In this document: positions 45,320-57,105 of the stretch, one piece after another | How positions within the stretch are numbered: the first letter of the stretch is position 1 | Layout of the letters: each line of letters opens with the position of its first letter | Origin: Craterostigma plantagineum | Lineage: Eukaryota; Streptophyta; Magnoliopsida; Lamiales; Linderniaceae | Reading direction: 5' to 3' | Length of the DNA: 64,000 bases | NCBI GenBank assembly: GCA_027422505.1 | Contig: JAPQWV010000299.1 | Span: 620,001 to 684,000 of the forward strand | Notes under the pieces: model-generated | The model's input: only the letters and a program-made list of their open reading frames with translations | Databases searched by the model: none | What the model was told of the DNA's origin: nothing | Translations under genes and position numbers: made by a program

Positions 45320-46665
45320 TACTTAGTAGAATAAAGTCTTTGTACATAGTAATCCCATTGATTGAGATTACCATTTTATAATCTTTTAAGTATCATTTTA
45401 TATGAAACTTACATACCATATCAATTATCACGTGTTTGTATAATACCTAAATATTTTATATGTTATCTCAATAAGTATGCTATAGTTTTTTATACAATAT
45501 GTTTCTCACATCTAAATTTTTCATGTGATGTACCTTCAAGCGGGTACGTTTCTATGAAAATTTTATTCAAATAGCTGTCTACATATAAAAAATTTCTAAC
45601 AATGGACTGATATGATATTTTTTATAGAATATTTCAAACTTTCCAAACCTATTCAAGCACAAACTTCTTTAGAGTAGCGTCCTACTATTTACACCCCATT
45701 CACACCCTTTTTTCCACCCCCTTGGTGGGAAATATACATGAAATTTGTAAAACTAATTTACTTAACCATGTGAATTCAACAATATTATTTTATTAACTTA
45801 TTTCATTAATTCAGTAACATTGGTTATTTTATCAATGTCACATCTATATTAATTTATTTTCCATTATACGTCTTATATTGATTGTTGAAGTTAACTAAAA
45901 AATATAAATATTTTAAATTTATCGATCTAATATATAATGTATTTATAAAAATATTAATATAAAATAAATATTTCTTATTTTAATAATTCTTGATGGTATT
46001 GCTTATAACCCTAACATTTCCTATGATTAAATAATATAATAGTAAATAATAAAATTATGGATAGTGATATAGCTTATAAAAAACAAGTCGACGCTATATT
46101 GGAATAAGAAAACAAAATTGTATCATGGTCGACAAAAAATTATATTTATTTTCGAGAAACAAATCTTTACATCTTTTTTATCAACTTTATTACATTTTTT
46201 CTATATTTATATAGCACATTATCTAAAAAATTTAAAAGTAAAAAACTGAATTTGACCTCGTCACTAAACTCAAGCCTCTGTCTCGTCCATCTTAGGAAAT
46301 ACAATCATGCCACCACACCTATGAAGCAAGCATTGGGTTAACTATATTTTTATTACAGTATAGTGGTTGATTTTATTTCCTTGACAATAATTCAATTTAC
46401 CTTATTTATGGTAGTATTTAATAAGGGGGTGTAATAGAAAATACGGGAAACAACACATATTACCTACTGGAGAAGTTAAAAGTCAAGTCAGTCCCGTGTC
46501 AGAAATATTTTTAAGCTAGGTACCTATTTCAGTAAAAAATTTATAGGTAGGTATTTGACCCCCTAAGATTACCAATTTATCCTTATTAAATGATTTAACA
46601 TTTTCATTTCACAATTTTTTTCTCTGCAATTTCGAGCTCCATCACCCCATTGACGAATTCTTGAT
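45320..46665. other. AT-rich intergenic DNA before the 5S array
   Basis: I see no gene. CTATTTACACCCC near 45688 and its near inverted copy around 46432 (GGGGGTGTAATAG) could be the ends of a ~750-bp foldback or MITE, but the match is only about 13 bp. Confidence 0.5.
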
Positions 46666-46781
46666 GGGTGACAATCATCCACTAATGCACCTGATCCTAT
46701 CAGAACACCGAAGTTAAGCGTGCTTGGGCGAGAGTAGTACTAGGATGAGTGACCACCTGGAAAGTCCACGTGTTGCACCCC
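46666..46781 (+). rRNA. 5S rRNA gene, array B unit 1 (degenerate 5' end)
   Basis: First gene of the array. The first ~20 nt are altered with a 3-nt shortfall (GGGTGACAATCATCC then ACTAATG). Derived class with A90 retained and C93A. Confidence 0.8.
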
Positions 46782-47062
46782 CGTTTTTTATACATAACAA
46801 CATTCTTTTGGTATTTAGTTTGCAATAAAGTGACAGTGTTACTTTTCACTCTCAACACCCATGGATTTCGCAAATCTCAATTTAAAATAGAATCACGTGA
46901 ATAGTGCTTCCGTTCTATATTTTTTTCGTTCAAGATGCGAGACATCTAGGACTGCGACGTTGACGACCTGGCGTGGTTACCGAGCAACGCACCAGTCTTT
47001 GTTGCGAATTTTAATACATTTTCACCCGTACAAACAAAACAACTGCGCGCAACAAACCAAAT

Positions 47063-47180
47063 GGGTGCGATCATACCAGCACTAATGCCCCTGATCCTAT
47101 CAGAACACCGAAGTTAAGCGTGCTTGGGCGAGAGTAGTACTAGGATGAGTGTCCCCTGGAAAGTCCACGTGTTGCACCCC
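47063..47180 (+). rRNA. 5S rRNA gene, array B unit 2
   Basis: All seven derived bases plus A27C; one C missing in the 91-95 run (118 nt). Confidence 0.88.
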
Positions 47181-47464
47181 TGTTTTTTATCCGTAACAAC
47201 ATTCTTTGGGTATTCAGTTTGCAATAAAGTGACGGTATTACTTTTCACTCTCAACACCTATGGATTTCGCAAATCTCAATTTTTAAAATAGAATCACGTG
47301 AATAGTGCTTCCGTTCTATATTTTTTTCGTTCAAAATGCGAGACATCTAGGACTGCGACGTTGACGAACTGGCGTGGTTACCGAGCAACGCACCAGTCTT
47401 TGTTGCGAATTTTCAATATATTTTCACCCGTACAATCAAAACAACTACGCGCAACAAACTAAAT

Positions 47465-47583
47465 GGGTGCGATCATACCAGCACTAATGCACCTGATCCT
47501 ATCAGAACTCCGAAGTTAAGCGTGCTTGGGCGAGAGTAGTACTAGGATGAGTGACCCCCTGTAAAGTCCACGTGTTGCACCCC
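47465..47583 (+). rRNA. 5S rRNA gene, array B unit 3 (intermediate)
   Basis: Keeps T45 and A90 of the consensus while carrying the five other derived bases, plus G98T. Confidence 0.88.
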
Positions 47584-47867
47584 CGTTTTTTATCCGTAAC
47601 AACATTCTTTGGGTATTCGGTTTGCAATAAAGTGACGGTGTTACTTTTCACTCTCAACACCTATGGATTTCGCAAATCTCAATTTTTAAAATAGAATCAC
47701 GTGAATAGTGCTTCCGTTCTATATTTTTTTCGTTCAAAATGCGAGACATCTACGACTGCGACGTTCACGAACTGGCGTGGTTACCGAGCAACGCACCGGT
47801 CTTTGTTGCGAATTTTCAATACATTTTGACCCGTACAATCAAAACAACTACGCGCAACAAACTAAAT

Positions 47868-47985
47868 GGGTGCAATCTACCAGCACTAATGCACCGGATC
47901 CCATCAGAACTCCGAAGTTAAGCGTGCTTGGGAGAGAGTAGACTAGGATGGGTGACCCCCTGGGAAGTCCTCGTGTTCCACACCC
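47868..47985 (+). rRNA. 5S rRNA gene, array B unit 4 (consensus-like relic)
   Basis: Consensus at all seven diagnostic positions. It has G7A, a small deletion at 11, C67A in the intermediate element, a missing base near 75 and an altered 3' end (TTCCACACCC). Confidence 0.85.
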
Positions 47986-48266
47986 TTTTTTTACTCGTGA
48001 CAGCATTCTTTGGGTATTCATTTTACGATGAAGTGACGTTGTTAGTTTTCACTCTCAACACCTATGGATATCGCAAATCTCAATTTCTAAAATAGAATCA
48101 CGTGAATATTGCTTCCGTTCTATATTTTTTCGTTGAAAATGCGAGACATCTAGGACTACGACGTTGACGAACTGGCGTGGTTACCGAGCAACGCACCAGT
48201 CTTTGTTGCGAATTTTAATACATTTTCACCCTTACAAACAAAACAACTGCGCGCAACAAACCAAAT

Positions 48267-48385
48267 GGGTGCGATCATACCAGCACTAATGCCCCTGATC
48301 CTATCAGAACACCGAAGTTAAGCGTGCTTGGGCGAGAGTAGTACTAGGATGAGTGTCCCCCTGGAAAGTCCACGTGTTGCACCCC
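48267..48385 (+). rRNA. 5S rRNA gene, array B unit 5
   Basis: Seven derived bases plus A27C; counterpart of unit 2 in the three-unit repeat. Confidence 0.88.
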
Positions 48386-48669
48386 CGTTTTTTATCCGTA
48401 ACGACATTCTTTGGGTATTCAGTTTGCAATAAAGTGACGGTGTTACTTTTCACTCTCAACACCTATGGATTTCGCAAATCTCAATTTTTAAAATAGAATC
48501 ACGTGAATAGTGCTCCCGTTCTATATTTTATTCGTTCAAAATGCGAGACATCTAGAACTGCGACGTTCACGAACTGGCGTGGTTACCGAGCAACACACCG
48601 GTATTTGTTGCGAATTTTCAATACATTTTCACCCGTACAATCAAAACAACTACGCGCAACAAACTAAAT

Positions 48670-48788
48670 GGGTGCGATCATACCAGCACTAATGCACCTG
48701 ATCCTATCAGAACTCCGAAGTTAAGCGTGCTTGGGCGAGAGTAGTACTAGGATGAGTGACCCCCTGTAAAGTCCACGAGTTGCACCCC
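48670..48788 (+). rRNA. 5S rRNA gene, array B unit 6 (intermediate)
   Basis: Like unit 3 (T45, A90, G98T) with an extra T109A. Confidence 0.87.
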
Positions 48789-49071
48789 CGTTTTTTATCC
48801 GTAACAACATTCTTTGGGTATTCGGTTTGCAATAAAGTGACGGTGTTACTTTTCACTCTCAACACCTATGGATTTCGCAAATCTCAATTTTTAAAATAGA
48901 ATCACGTGAATAGTGCTTCCGTTCTATATTTTTTCATTCAAAATGCGAGACATCTAGGACTGCGACGTTCACGAACTGGCGTGGTTACCGAGCAACGCAC
49001 CGGTCTTTGTTGCGAATTTTCAATACATTTTGACCCGTACAATCAAAACAACTACGCGCAACAAACTAAAT

Positions 49072-49190
49072 GGGTGCAATCTACCAGCACTAATGCACCG
49101 GATCCCATCAGAACTCCGAAGTTAAGCGTGCTTGGGAGAGAGTAGTACTAGGATGGGTGACCCCCTGGGAAGTCCTCGTGTTGCACACCC
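49072..49190 (+). rRNA. 5S rRNA gene, array B unit 7 (consensus-like relic)
   Basis: Consensus at the seven diagnostic sites; shares G7A, the base-11 deletion, C67A and the TTGCACACCC end type with unit 4. Confidence 0.87.
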
Positions 49191-49471
49191 TTTTTTTACT
49201 CGTGACAGCATTCTTTGGGTATTCATTTTACGATGAAGTGACGTTGTTAGTTTTCACTCTCAACACCTATGGATATCGCAAATCTCAATTTTTAAAATAG
49301 AATCACGTGAATAGTGCTTCCGTTCTATATTTTTTCGTTGAAAATGCGAGACATCTAGGACTGCGACGTTGACGAACTGGCGTGGTTACCGAGCAACGCA
49401 CCAATCTTTGTTGCGAATTTTAATACATTTTCACCCGTACAAACAAAACAACTGCGCGCAACAAACCAAAT

Positions 49472-49590
49472 GGGTGCGATCATACCAGCACTAATGCCCC
49501 TGATCCTATCAGAACACCGAAGTTAAGCGTGCTTGGGCGAGAGTAGTACTAGGATGAGTGTCCCCCTGGAAAGTCCACGTGTTGCACCCC
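49472..49590 (+). rRNA. 5S rRNA gene, array B unit 8
   Basis: Seven derived bases plus A27C, as in units 2 and 5. Confidence 0.88.
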
Positions 49591-49874
49591 CGTTTTTTAT
49601 CCGTAACGACATTCTTTGGGTATTCACATTGCAATAAAGTGACGGTGTTACTTTTCACTCTCAACACCTATGGATTTCGCAAATCTCAATTTTTAAAATA
49701 GAATCACGTGAATAGTGCTTCCGTTCTATATTTTTTTCGTTCAAAATGCGAGACATCTAGGACTGCGACGTTCACGAACTGGCGTGGTTACCGAGCAACG
49801 CACCGGTCTTTGTTGCGAATTTTCAATACATTTTGACCCGTACAATCAAAACAACTACGCGCAACAAACAAAAT

Positions 49875-49992
49875 GGGTGCAATCTACCAGCACTAATGCC
49901 CCTGATCCTATCAGAACACCGAAGTTAAGCGTGCTTGGGGAGAGTAGTACTAGGATGGGTGACCCCCTGGGAAGTCCTCGTGTTGCACACCC
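49875..49992 (+). rRNA. 5S rRNA gene, array B unit 9 (conversion hybrid)
   Basis: The first 15 nt and everything from position 86 on are of the unit 4/7 type. Positions 27-45 carry the derived A27C, G30T, C36T and T45A. One base is lost at the C67 site. Confidence 0.88.
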
Positions 49993-50233
49993 TTTTTTTA
50001 CTCGTGACAGCATTCTTTGGGTATTCATTTTACGATGAAGTGACGGTGTTACTTTTCACTCTCAACACCTATGGATTTCGCAAATCTCAATTTTTAAAAT
50101 AGAATCACGTGAATAGTGCTTCCGTTCTATATTTCTTCGTTGAAAATGCGAGACATCTAGGACTGCGACGTTCTGCGAATTTTAATACATTTTCACCCGT
50201 ACAAACAAAACAACTACGCGCAACAAACCAAAT

Positions 50234-50352
50234 GGGTGCGATCATACCAGCACTAATGCACCTGATCCTATCAGAACACCGAAGTTAAGCGTGCTTGGGC
50301 GAGAGTAGTACTAGGATGAGTGTCCCCCTGGAAAGTCCACGTGTTGCACCCC
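50234..50352 (+). rRNA. 5S rRNA gene, array B unit 10
   Basis: Full derived haplotype. Preceded by the first short (241-bp) spacer. Confidence 0.9.
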
Positions 50353-50635
50353 CGTTTTTTATCCGTAACAACATTCTTTTGGTATTCAGTTTGCAATAAA
50401 GTGACAGTGTTACTTTTCACTCTCAACACCCATGGATTTCGCAAATCTCAATTTTTAAAATAGAATCACGTGAATAGTGCTTCCGTTCTATATTTTTTTC
50501 GTTCAAAATGCGAGACATCTAGGACTGCGACGTTGACGAACTGGCGTGGTTACCGAGCAACGCACCAGTCTTTGTTGCGAATTTTAATACATTTTCACCC
50601 GTACAAACAAAACAACTGCGCGCAACAAACCAAAT

Positions 50636-50754
50636 GGGTGCGATCATACCAGCACTAATGCCCCTGATCCTATCAGAACACCGAAGTTAAGCGTGCTTGG
50701 GCGAGAGTAGTACTAGGATGAGTGTCCCCCTGGAAAGTCCACGTGTTGCACCCC
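50636..50754 (+). rRNA. 5S rRNA gene, array B unit 11
   Basis: Full derived haplotype plus A27C. Confidence 0.9.
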
Positions 50755-51038
50755 TGTTTTTTATCCGTAACAACATTCTTTGGCTATTCAGTTTGCAATA
50801 AAGTGACGGTATTACTTTTCACTCTCAACACCTATGGATTTCGCAAATCTCAATTTTTAAAATAGAATCACGTGAATAGTGCTTCCGTTCTATATTTTTT
50901 TCGTTCAAAATGCGAGACATCCAGGACTGCGACGTTGACGAACTGGCGTGGTTACCGAGCAACGCACCAGTCTTTGTTGCGAATTTTCAATACATTTTCA
51001 CCCGTACAATCAAAACAACTACGCGCAACAAACTAAAT

Positions 51039-51157
51039 GGGTGCGATCATACCAGCACTAATGCACCTGATCCTATCAGAACACCGAAGTTAAGCGTGCT
51101 TGGGCGAGAGTAGTACTAGGATGAGTGTCCCCCTGGAAAGTCCACGTGTTGCACCCC
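51039..51157 (+). rRNA. 5S rRNA gene, array B unit 12
   Basis: Full derived haplotype. Its spacer has the rare CATCCAGGAC variant shared only with unit 16. Confidence 0.9.
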
Positions 51158-51441
51158 CGTTTTTTATCCGTAACAACATTCTTTGGGTATTCAGTTTGCA
51201 ATAAAGTGACGGTGTTACTTTTCACTCTCAACACCTATGGATTTCGCAAATCTCAATTTTTAAAATAGAATCACGTGAATAGTGCTTCCGTTCTATATTT
51301 TTTTCGTTCAAAATGCGAGACATCTAGAACTGCGACGTTCACGAACTGGCGTGGTTACCGAGCAACACACCGGTCTTTGTTGCGAATTTTCAATACATTT
51401 TCACCCGTACAATCAAAACAACTACGCGCAACAAACTAAAT

Positions 51442-51560
51442 GGGTGCGATCATACCAGCACTAATGCACCTGATCCTATCAGAACTCCGAAGTTAAGCGT
51501 GCTTGGGCGAGAGTAGTACTAGGATGAGTGACCCCCTGGAAAGTCCACGTGTTGCACCCC
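51442..51560 (+). rRNA. 5S rRNA gene, array B unit 13 (intermediate)
   Basis: T45 and A90 retained. The spacer carries CTAGAACTGC and CAACACACCGG, shared with unit 17. Confidence 0.9.
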
Positions 51561-51802
51561 CGTTTTTTATCCGTAACAACATTCTTTGGGTATTCGGTTT
51601 GCAATAAAGTGACGGTGTTACTTTTCACTCTCAACACCTATGGATTTCGCAAATCTCAATTTTTAAAATAGAATCACGTGAATAGTGCTTCCGTTCTATA
51701 TTTTTTCGTTGAAAATGCGAGACATCTAGGACTGCGACGTTCTGCGAATTTTAATACATTTTCACCCGTACAAACAAAACAACTACGCGCAACAAACCAA
51801 AT

Positions 51803-51921
51803 GGGTGCGATCATACCAGCACTAATGCACCTGATCCTATCAGAACACCGAAGTTAAGCGTGCTTGGGCGAGAGTAGTACTAGGATGAGTGTCCCCCTGG
51901 AAAGTCCACGTGTTGCACCCC
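51803..51921 (+). rRNA. 5S rRNA gene, array B unit 14
   Basis: Full derived haplotype after the second short spacer (242 bp). Confidence 0.9.
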
Positions 51922-52204
51922 CGTTTTTTATCCGTAACAACATTCTTTGGGTATTCAGTTTGCAATAAAGTGACGGTGTTACTTTTCACTCTCAACACCT
52001 ATGGATTTCGCAAATCTCAATTTTTAAAATAGAATCACGTGAATAGTGCTTCCGTTCTATATTTTTTTCGTTCAAAATGCGAGACATCTAGGACTGCGAC
52101 GTTCACGAACTGGCGTGGTTACCGAGCAACGCACCGGTCTTTGTTGCGAATTTTAATACATTTTCACCCGTACAAACAAAACAACTGCGCGCAACAAACC
52201 AAAT

Positions 52205-52323
52205 GGGTGCGATCATACCAGCACTAATGCACCTGATCCTATCAGAACACCGAAGTTAAGCGTGCTTGGGCGAGAGTAGTACTAGGATGAGTGTCCCCCT
52301 GGAAAGTCCACGTGTTGCACCCC
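52205..52323 (+). rRNA. 5S rRNA gene, array B unit 15
   Basis: Full derived haplotype; lacks the A27C of its higher-order counterpart, unit 11. Confidence 0.9.
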
Positions 52324-52607
52324 CGTTTTTTATCCGTAACAACATTCTTTGGGTATTCAGTTTGCAATAAAGTGACGGTGTTACTTTTCACTCTCAACAC
52401 CTATGGATTTCGCAAATCTCAATTTTTAAAATAGAATCACGTGAATAGTGCTTCCGTTCTATATTTTTTTCGTTCAAAATGCGAGACATCCAGGACTGCG
52501 ACGTTGACGAACTGGCGTGGTTACCGAGCAACGCACCAGTCTTTGTTGCGAATTTTCAATACATTTTCACCCGTACAATCAAAACAACTACGCGCAACAA
52601 ACTAAAT

Positions 52608-52726
52608 GGGTGCGATCATACCAGCACTAATGCACCTGATCCTATCAGAACACCGAAGTTAAGCGTGCTTGGGCGAGAGTAGTACTAGGATGAGTGTCCC
52701 CCTGGAAAGTCCACGTGTTGCACCCC
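52608..52726 (+). rRNA. 5S rRNA gene, array B unit 16
   Basis: Full derived haplotype; counterpart of unit 12. Confidence 0.9.
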
Positions 52727-53010
52727 CGTTTTTTATCCGTAACGACATTCTTTGGGTATTCAGTTTGCAATAAAGTGACGGTGTTACTTTTCACTCTCAA
52801 CACCTATGGATTTCGCAAATCTCAATTTTTAAAATAGAATCACGTGAATAGTGCTTCCGTTCTATATTTTTTTCGTTCAAAATGCGAGACATCTAGAACT
52901 GCGACGTTCACGAACTGGCGTGGTTACCGAGCAACACACCGGTCTTTGTTGCGAATTTTCAATACATTTTCACCCGTACAATCAAAACAACTACGCGCAA
53001 CAAACTAAAT

Positions 53011-53129
53011 GGGTGCGATCATACCAGCACTAATGCACCTGATCCTATCAGAACTCCGAAGTTAAGCGTGCTTGGGCGAGAGTAGTACTAGGATGAGTGA
53101 CCCCCTGGAAAGTCCACGTGTTGCACCCC
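53011..53129 (+). rRNA. 5S rRNA gene, array B unit 17 (intermediate)
   Basis: T45 and A90 retained; counterpart of unit 13. Confidence 0.9.
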
Positions 53130-53413
53130 CGTTTTTTATCCGTAACAACATTCTTTGGGTATTCAGTTTGCAATAAAGTGACGGTGTTACTTTTCACTCT
53201 CAACACCTATGGATTTCGCAAATCTCAATTTTTAAAATAGAATCACGTGAATAGTGCTTCCGTTCTATATTTTTTTCGTTCAAAATGCGAGACATCTAGG
53301 ACTGCGACGTTCACGAACTGGCGTGGTTACCGAGCAACGCACCGGTCTTTGTTGCGAATTTTCAATACATTTTCACCCGTACAATCAAAACAACTACGCG
53401 CAACAAACCAAAT

Positions 53414-53531
53414 GGGTGCGATCATACCAGCACTAATGCACCTGATCCTATCAGAACACCGAAGTTAAGCGTGCTTGGGGAGAGTAGTACTAGGATGAGT
53501 GTCCCCCTGGAAAGTCCACGTGTTGCACCCC
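53414..53531 (+). rRNA. 5S rRNA gene, array B unit 18
   Basis: Derived haplotype with one base deleted in the intermediate element (CTTGGGGAGAG), 118 nt. Confidence 0.89.
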
Positions 53532-53814
53532 CGTTTTTTATCCGTAACAACATTCTTTGGGTATTCACATTGCAATAAAGTGACGGTGTTACTTTTCACT
53601 CTCAACACCTATGGATTTCGCAAATCTCAATTTTTAAAATAGAATCACGTGAATAGTGCTTCCGTTCTATATTTTTTTCGTTCAAAATGCGAGACATCTA
53701 GGACTGCGACGTTGACGAACTGGCGTGGTTACCGAGCAACGCACCGGTCTTTGTTGCGAATTTTAATACATTTTCACCCGTACAAACAAAACAACTACGC
53801 GCAACAAACCAAAT

Positions 53815-53932
53815 GGGGCGATCATACCAGCACTAATGCACCTGATCCTATCAGAACACCGAAGTTAAGCGTGCTTGGGCGAGAGTAGTACTAGGATGAG
53901 TGTCCCCCTGGAAAGTCCACGTGTTGCACCCC
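53815..53932 (+). rRNA. 5S rRNA gene, array B unit 19
   Basis: Derived haplotype; T4 lost at the 5' end (GGGGCGATC). Confidence 0.89.
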
Positions 53933-54216
53933 CGTTTTTTATCCGTAACAACATTCTTTGGGTATTCAGTTTGCAATAAAGTGACGGTATTACTTTTCAC
54001 TCTCAACACCTATGGATTTCGCAAATCTCAATTTTTAAAATAGAATCACGTGAATAGTGCTTCCGTTCTATATTTTTTTCGTTCAAAATGCGAGACATCT
54101 AGGACTGCGACGTTGACGAACTGGCGTGGTTACCGAGCAACGCACCAGTCTTTGTTGCGAATTTTCAATACATTTTCACCCGTACAATCAAAACAACTAC
54201 GCGCAACAAACTAAAT

Positions 54217-54335
54217 GGGTGCGATCATACCAGCACTAATGCCCCTGATCCTATCAGAACACCGAAGTTAAGCGTGCTTGGGCGAGAGTAGTACTAGGAT
54301 GAGTGTCCCCCTGGAAAGTCCACGTGTTGCACCCC
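54217..54335 (+). rRNA. 5S rRNA gene, array B unit 20
   Basis: Derived haplotype plus A27C. Confidence 0.9.
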
Positions 54336-54578
54336 CGTTTTTTATCCGTAACAACATTCTTTGGGTATTCAGTTTGCAATAAAGTGACGGTGTTACTTTT
54401 CACTCTCAACACCTATGGATTTCGCAAATCTCAATTTTTAAAATAGAATCACGTGAATAGTGCTTCCGTTCTATATTTTTTTCATTCAAAATGCGAGACA
54501 TCTAGGACTGCGACGTTCTGCGAATTTTAATACATTTTCACCCGTACAAACAAAACAACTACGCGCAACAAACCAAAT

Positions 54579-54697
54579 GGGTGCGATCATACCAGCACTA
54601 ATGCACCTGATCCTATCAGAACACCGAAGTTAAGCGTGCTTGGGCGAGAGTAGTACTAGGATGAGTGTCCCCCTGGAAAGTCCACGTGTTGCACCCC
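54579..54697 (+). rRNA. 5S rRNA gene, array B unit 21
   Basis: Full derived haplotype after the third short spacer (243 bp). Confidence 0.9.
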
Positions 54698-54980
54698 CGT
54701 TTTTTATCCGTAACAACATTCTTTGGGTATTCAGTTTGCAATAAAGTGACGGTGTTACTTTTCACTCTCAACACCTATGGATTTCGCAAATCTCAATTTT
54801 TAAAATAGAATCACGTGAATAGTGCTTCCGTTCTATATTTTTTTCGTTCAAAATGCGAGACATCTAGGACTGCGACGTTGACGAACTGGCGTGGTTACCG
54901 AGCAACGCACCAGTCTTTGTTGCGAATTTTAATACATTTTCACCCGTACAAACAAAACAACTGCGCGCAACAAACCAAAT

Positions 54981-55099
54981 GGGTGCGATCATACCAGCAC
55001 TAATGCACCTGATCCTATCAGAACACCGAAGTTAAGCGTGCTTGGGCGAGAGTAGTACTAGGATGAGTGTCCCCCTGGAAAGTCCACGTGTTGCACCCC
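54981..55099 (+). rRNA. 5S rRNA gene, array B unit 22
   Basis: Full derived haplotype. Confidence 0.9.
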
Positions 55100-55383
55100 C
55101 GTTTTTTATCCGTAACAACATTCTTTGGGTATTCAGTTTGCAATAAAGTGACGGTGTTACTTTTCACTCTCAACACCTATGGATTTCGCAAATCTCAATT
55201 TTTAAAATAGAATCACGTGAATAGTGCTTCCGTTCTATATTTTTTTCGTTCAAAATGCGAGACATCTAGGACTGCGACGTTGACGAACTGGCGTGGTTAC
55301 CGAGCAACGCACCAGTCTTTGTTGCGAATTTTCAATACATTTTCACCCGTACAATCAAAACAACTACGCGCAACAAACTAAAT

Positions 55384-55502
55384 GGGTGCGATCATACCAG
55401 CACTAATGCACCTGATCCTATCAGAACACCGAAGTTAAGCGTGCTTGGGCGAGAGTAGTACTAGGATGAGTGTCCCCCTGGAAAGTCCACGTGTTGCACC
55501 CC
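55384..55502 (+). rRNA. 5S rRNA gene, array B unit 23
   Basis: Full derived haplotype. Confidence 0.9.
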
Positions 55503-55786
55503 CGTTTTTTATCCGTAACAACATTCTTTGGGTATTCAGTTTGCAATAAAGTGACGGTGTTACTTTTCACTCTCAACACCTATGGATTTCGCAAATCTCA
55601 ATTTTTAAAATAGAATCACGTGAATAGTGCTTCCGTTCTATATTTTTTTCGTTCAAAATGCGAGACATCTAGGACTGCGACGTTCACGAACTGGCGTGGT
55701 TACCGAGCAACGCACCAGTCTTTGTTGCGAATTTTCAATACATTTTCACCCGTACAATCAAAACAACTGCGCGCAACAAACTAAAT

Positions 55787-55905
55787 GGGTGCGATCATAC
55801 CAGCACTAATGCACCTGATCCTATCAGAACACCGAAGTTAAGCGTGCTTGGGCGAGAGTAGTACTAGGATGAGTGACCCCCTGGAAAGTCCACGTGTTGC
55901 ACCCC
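55787..55905 (+). rRNA. 5S rRNA gene, array B unit 24
   Basis: Derived except that A90 is retained (GTGACC). Confidence 0.9.
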
Positions 55906-56188
55906 CGTTTTTTATCCGTAACAACATTCTTTGGGTATTCAGTTTGCAATAAAGTGACGGTGTTACTTTTCACTCTCAACACCTATGGATTTCGCAAATC
56001 TCAATTTTTAAAATAGAATCACGTGAATAGTGCTTCCGTTCTATATTTTTTTCGTTCAAAATGCGAGACATCTAGGACTGCGACGTTGACGAACTGGCGT
56101 GGTTACCGAGCAACGCACCAGTCTTTGTTGCGAATTTTAATACATTTTCACCCGTACAAACAAAACAACTACGCGCAACAAACCAAAT

Positions 56189-56307
56189 GGGTGCGATCAT
56201 ACCAGCACTAATGCACCTGATCCTATCAGAACACCGAAGTTAAGCGTGCTTGGGCGAGAGTAGTACTAGGATGAGTGTCCCCCTGGAAAGTCCACGTGTT
56301 GCACCCC
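56189..56307 (+). rRNA. 5S rRNA gene, array B unit 25
   Basis: Full derived haplotype. Confidence 0.9.
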
Positions 56308-56585
56308 CGTTTTTTATCCGTAACAACATTCTTTGGGTATTCAGTTTGCAATAAAGTGACGGTGTTACTTTTCACTCTCAACACCTATGGATTTCGCAAA
56401 TCTCAATTTTTAAAATAGAATCACGTGAATAGTGCTTCCGTTCTATATTTTTTCGTTCAAAATGCGAGACATCTAGGACTGCGACGTTCACGAACTGGCG
56501 TGGTTACCGAGCAACGAGTCTTTGTTGCGAATTTTAATACATTTTCACCCGTACAAACAAAACAACTACGCGCAACAAACCAAAT

Positions 56586-56704
56586 GGGTGCGATCATACC
56601 AGCACTAATGCACCTGATCCTATCAGAACACCGAAGTTAAGCGTGCTTGGGCGAGAGTAGTACTAGGATGAGTGTCCCCCTGGAAAGTCCACGTGTTGCA
56701 CCCC
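56586..56704 (+). rRNA. 5S rRNA gene, array B unit 26
   Basis: Full derived haplotype; the spacer upstream has lost a few bases at the GCAACGCACC site. Confidence 0.9.
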
Positions 56705-56986
56705 CGTTTTTTATCCGTAACAACATTCTTTGGGTATTCAGTTTGCAATAAAGTGACGGTGTTACTTTTCACTCTCAACACCTATGGATTTCGCAAATCT
56801 CAATTTTTAAAATAGAATCACGTGAATAGTGCTTCCGTTCTATATTTTTTTCGTTTAAAATGCGAGACATCTAGGACTGCGACGTTGACGAACTGGCGTG
56901 GTTACCGAGCAACGCACCGTCTTTGTTGCGAATTTTAATACATTTTCACCCGTACAAACAAAACAACTACGCGCAACAAACCAAAT

Positions 56987-57105
56987 GGGTGCGATCATAC
57001 CAGCACTAATGCACCTGATCCTATCAGAACACCGAAGTTAAGCGTGCTTGGGCGAGAGTAGTACTAGGATGAGTGTCCCCCTGGAAAGTCCACGTGTTGC
57101 ACCCC
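56987..57105 (+). rRNA. 5S rRNA gene, array B unit 27
   Basis: Full derived haplotype. Confidence 0.9.

Noticed and set aside
45688..46445. MITE or foldback element
   Set aside because: Only about 13 bp of imperfect inverted repeat and no convincing target duplication.
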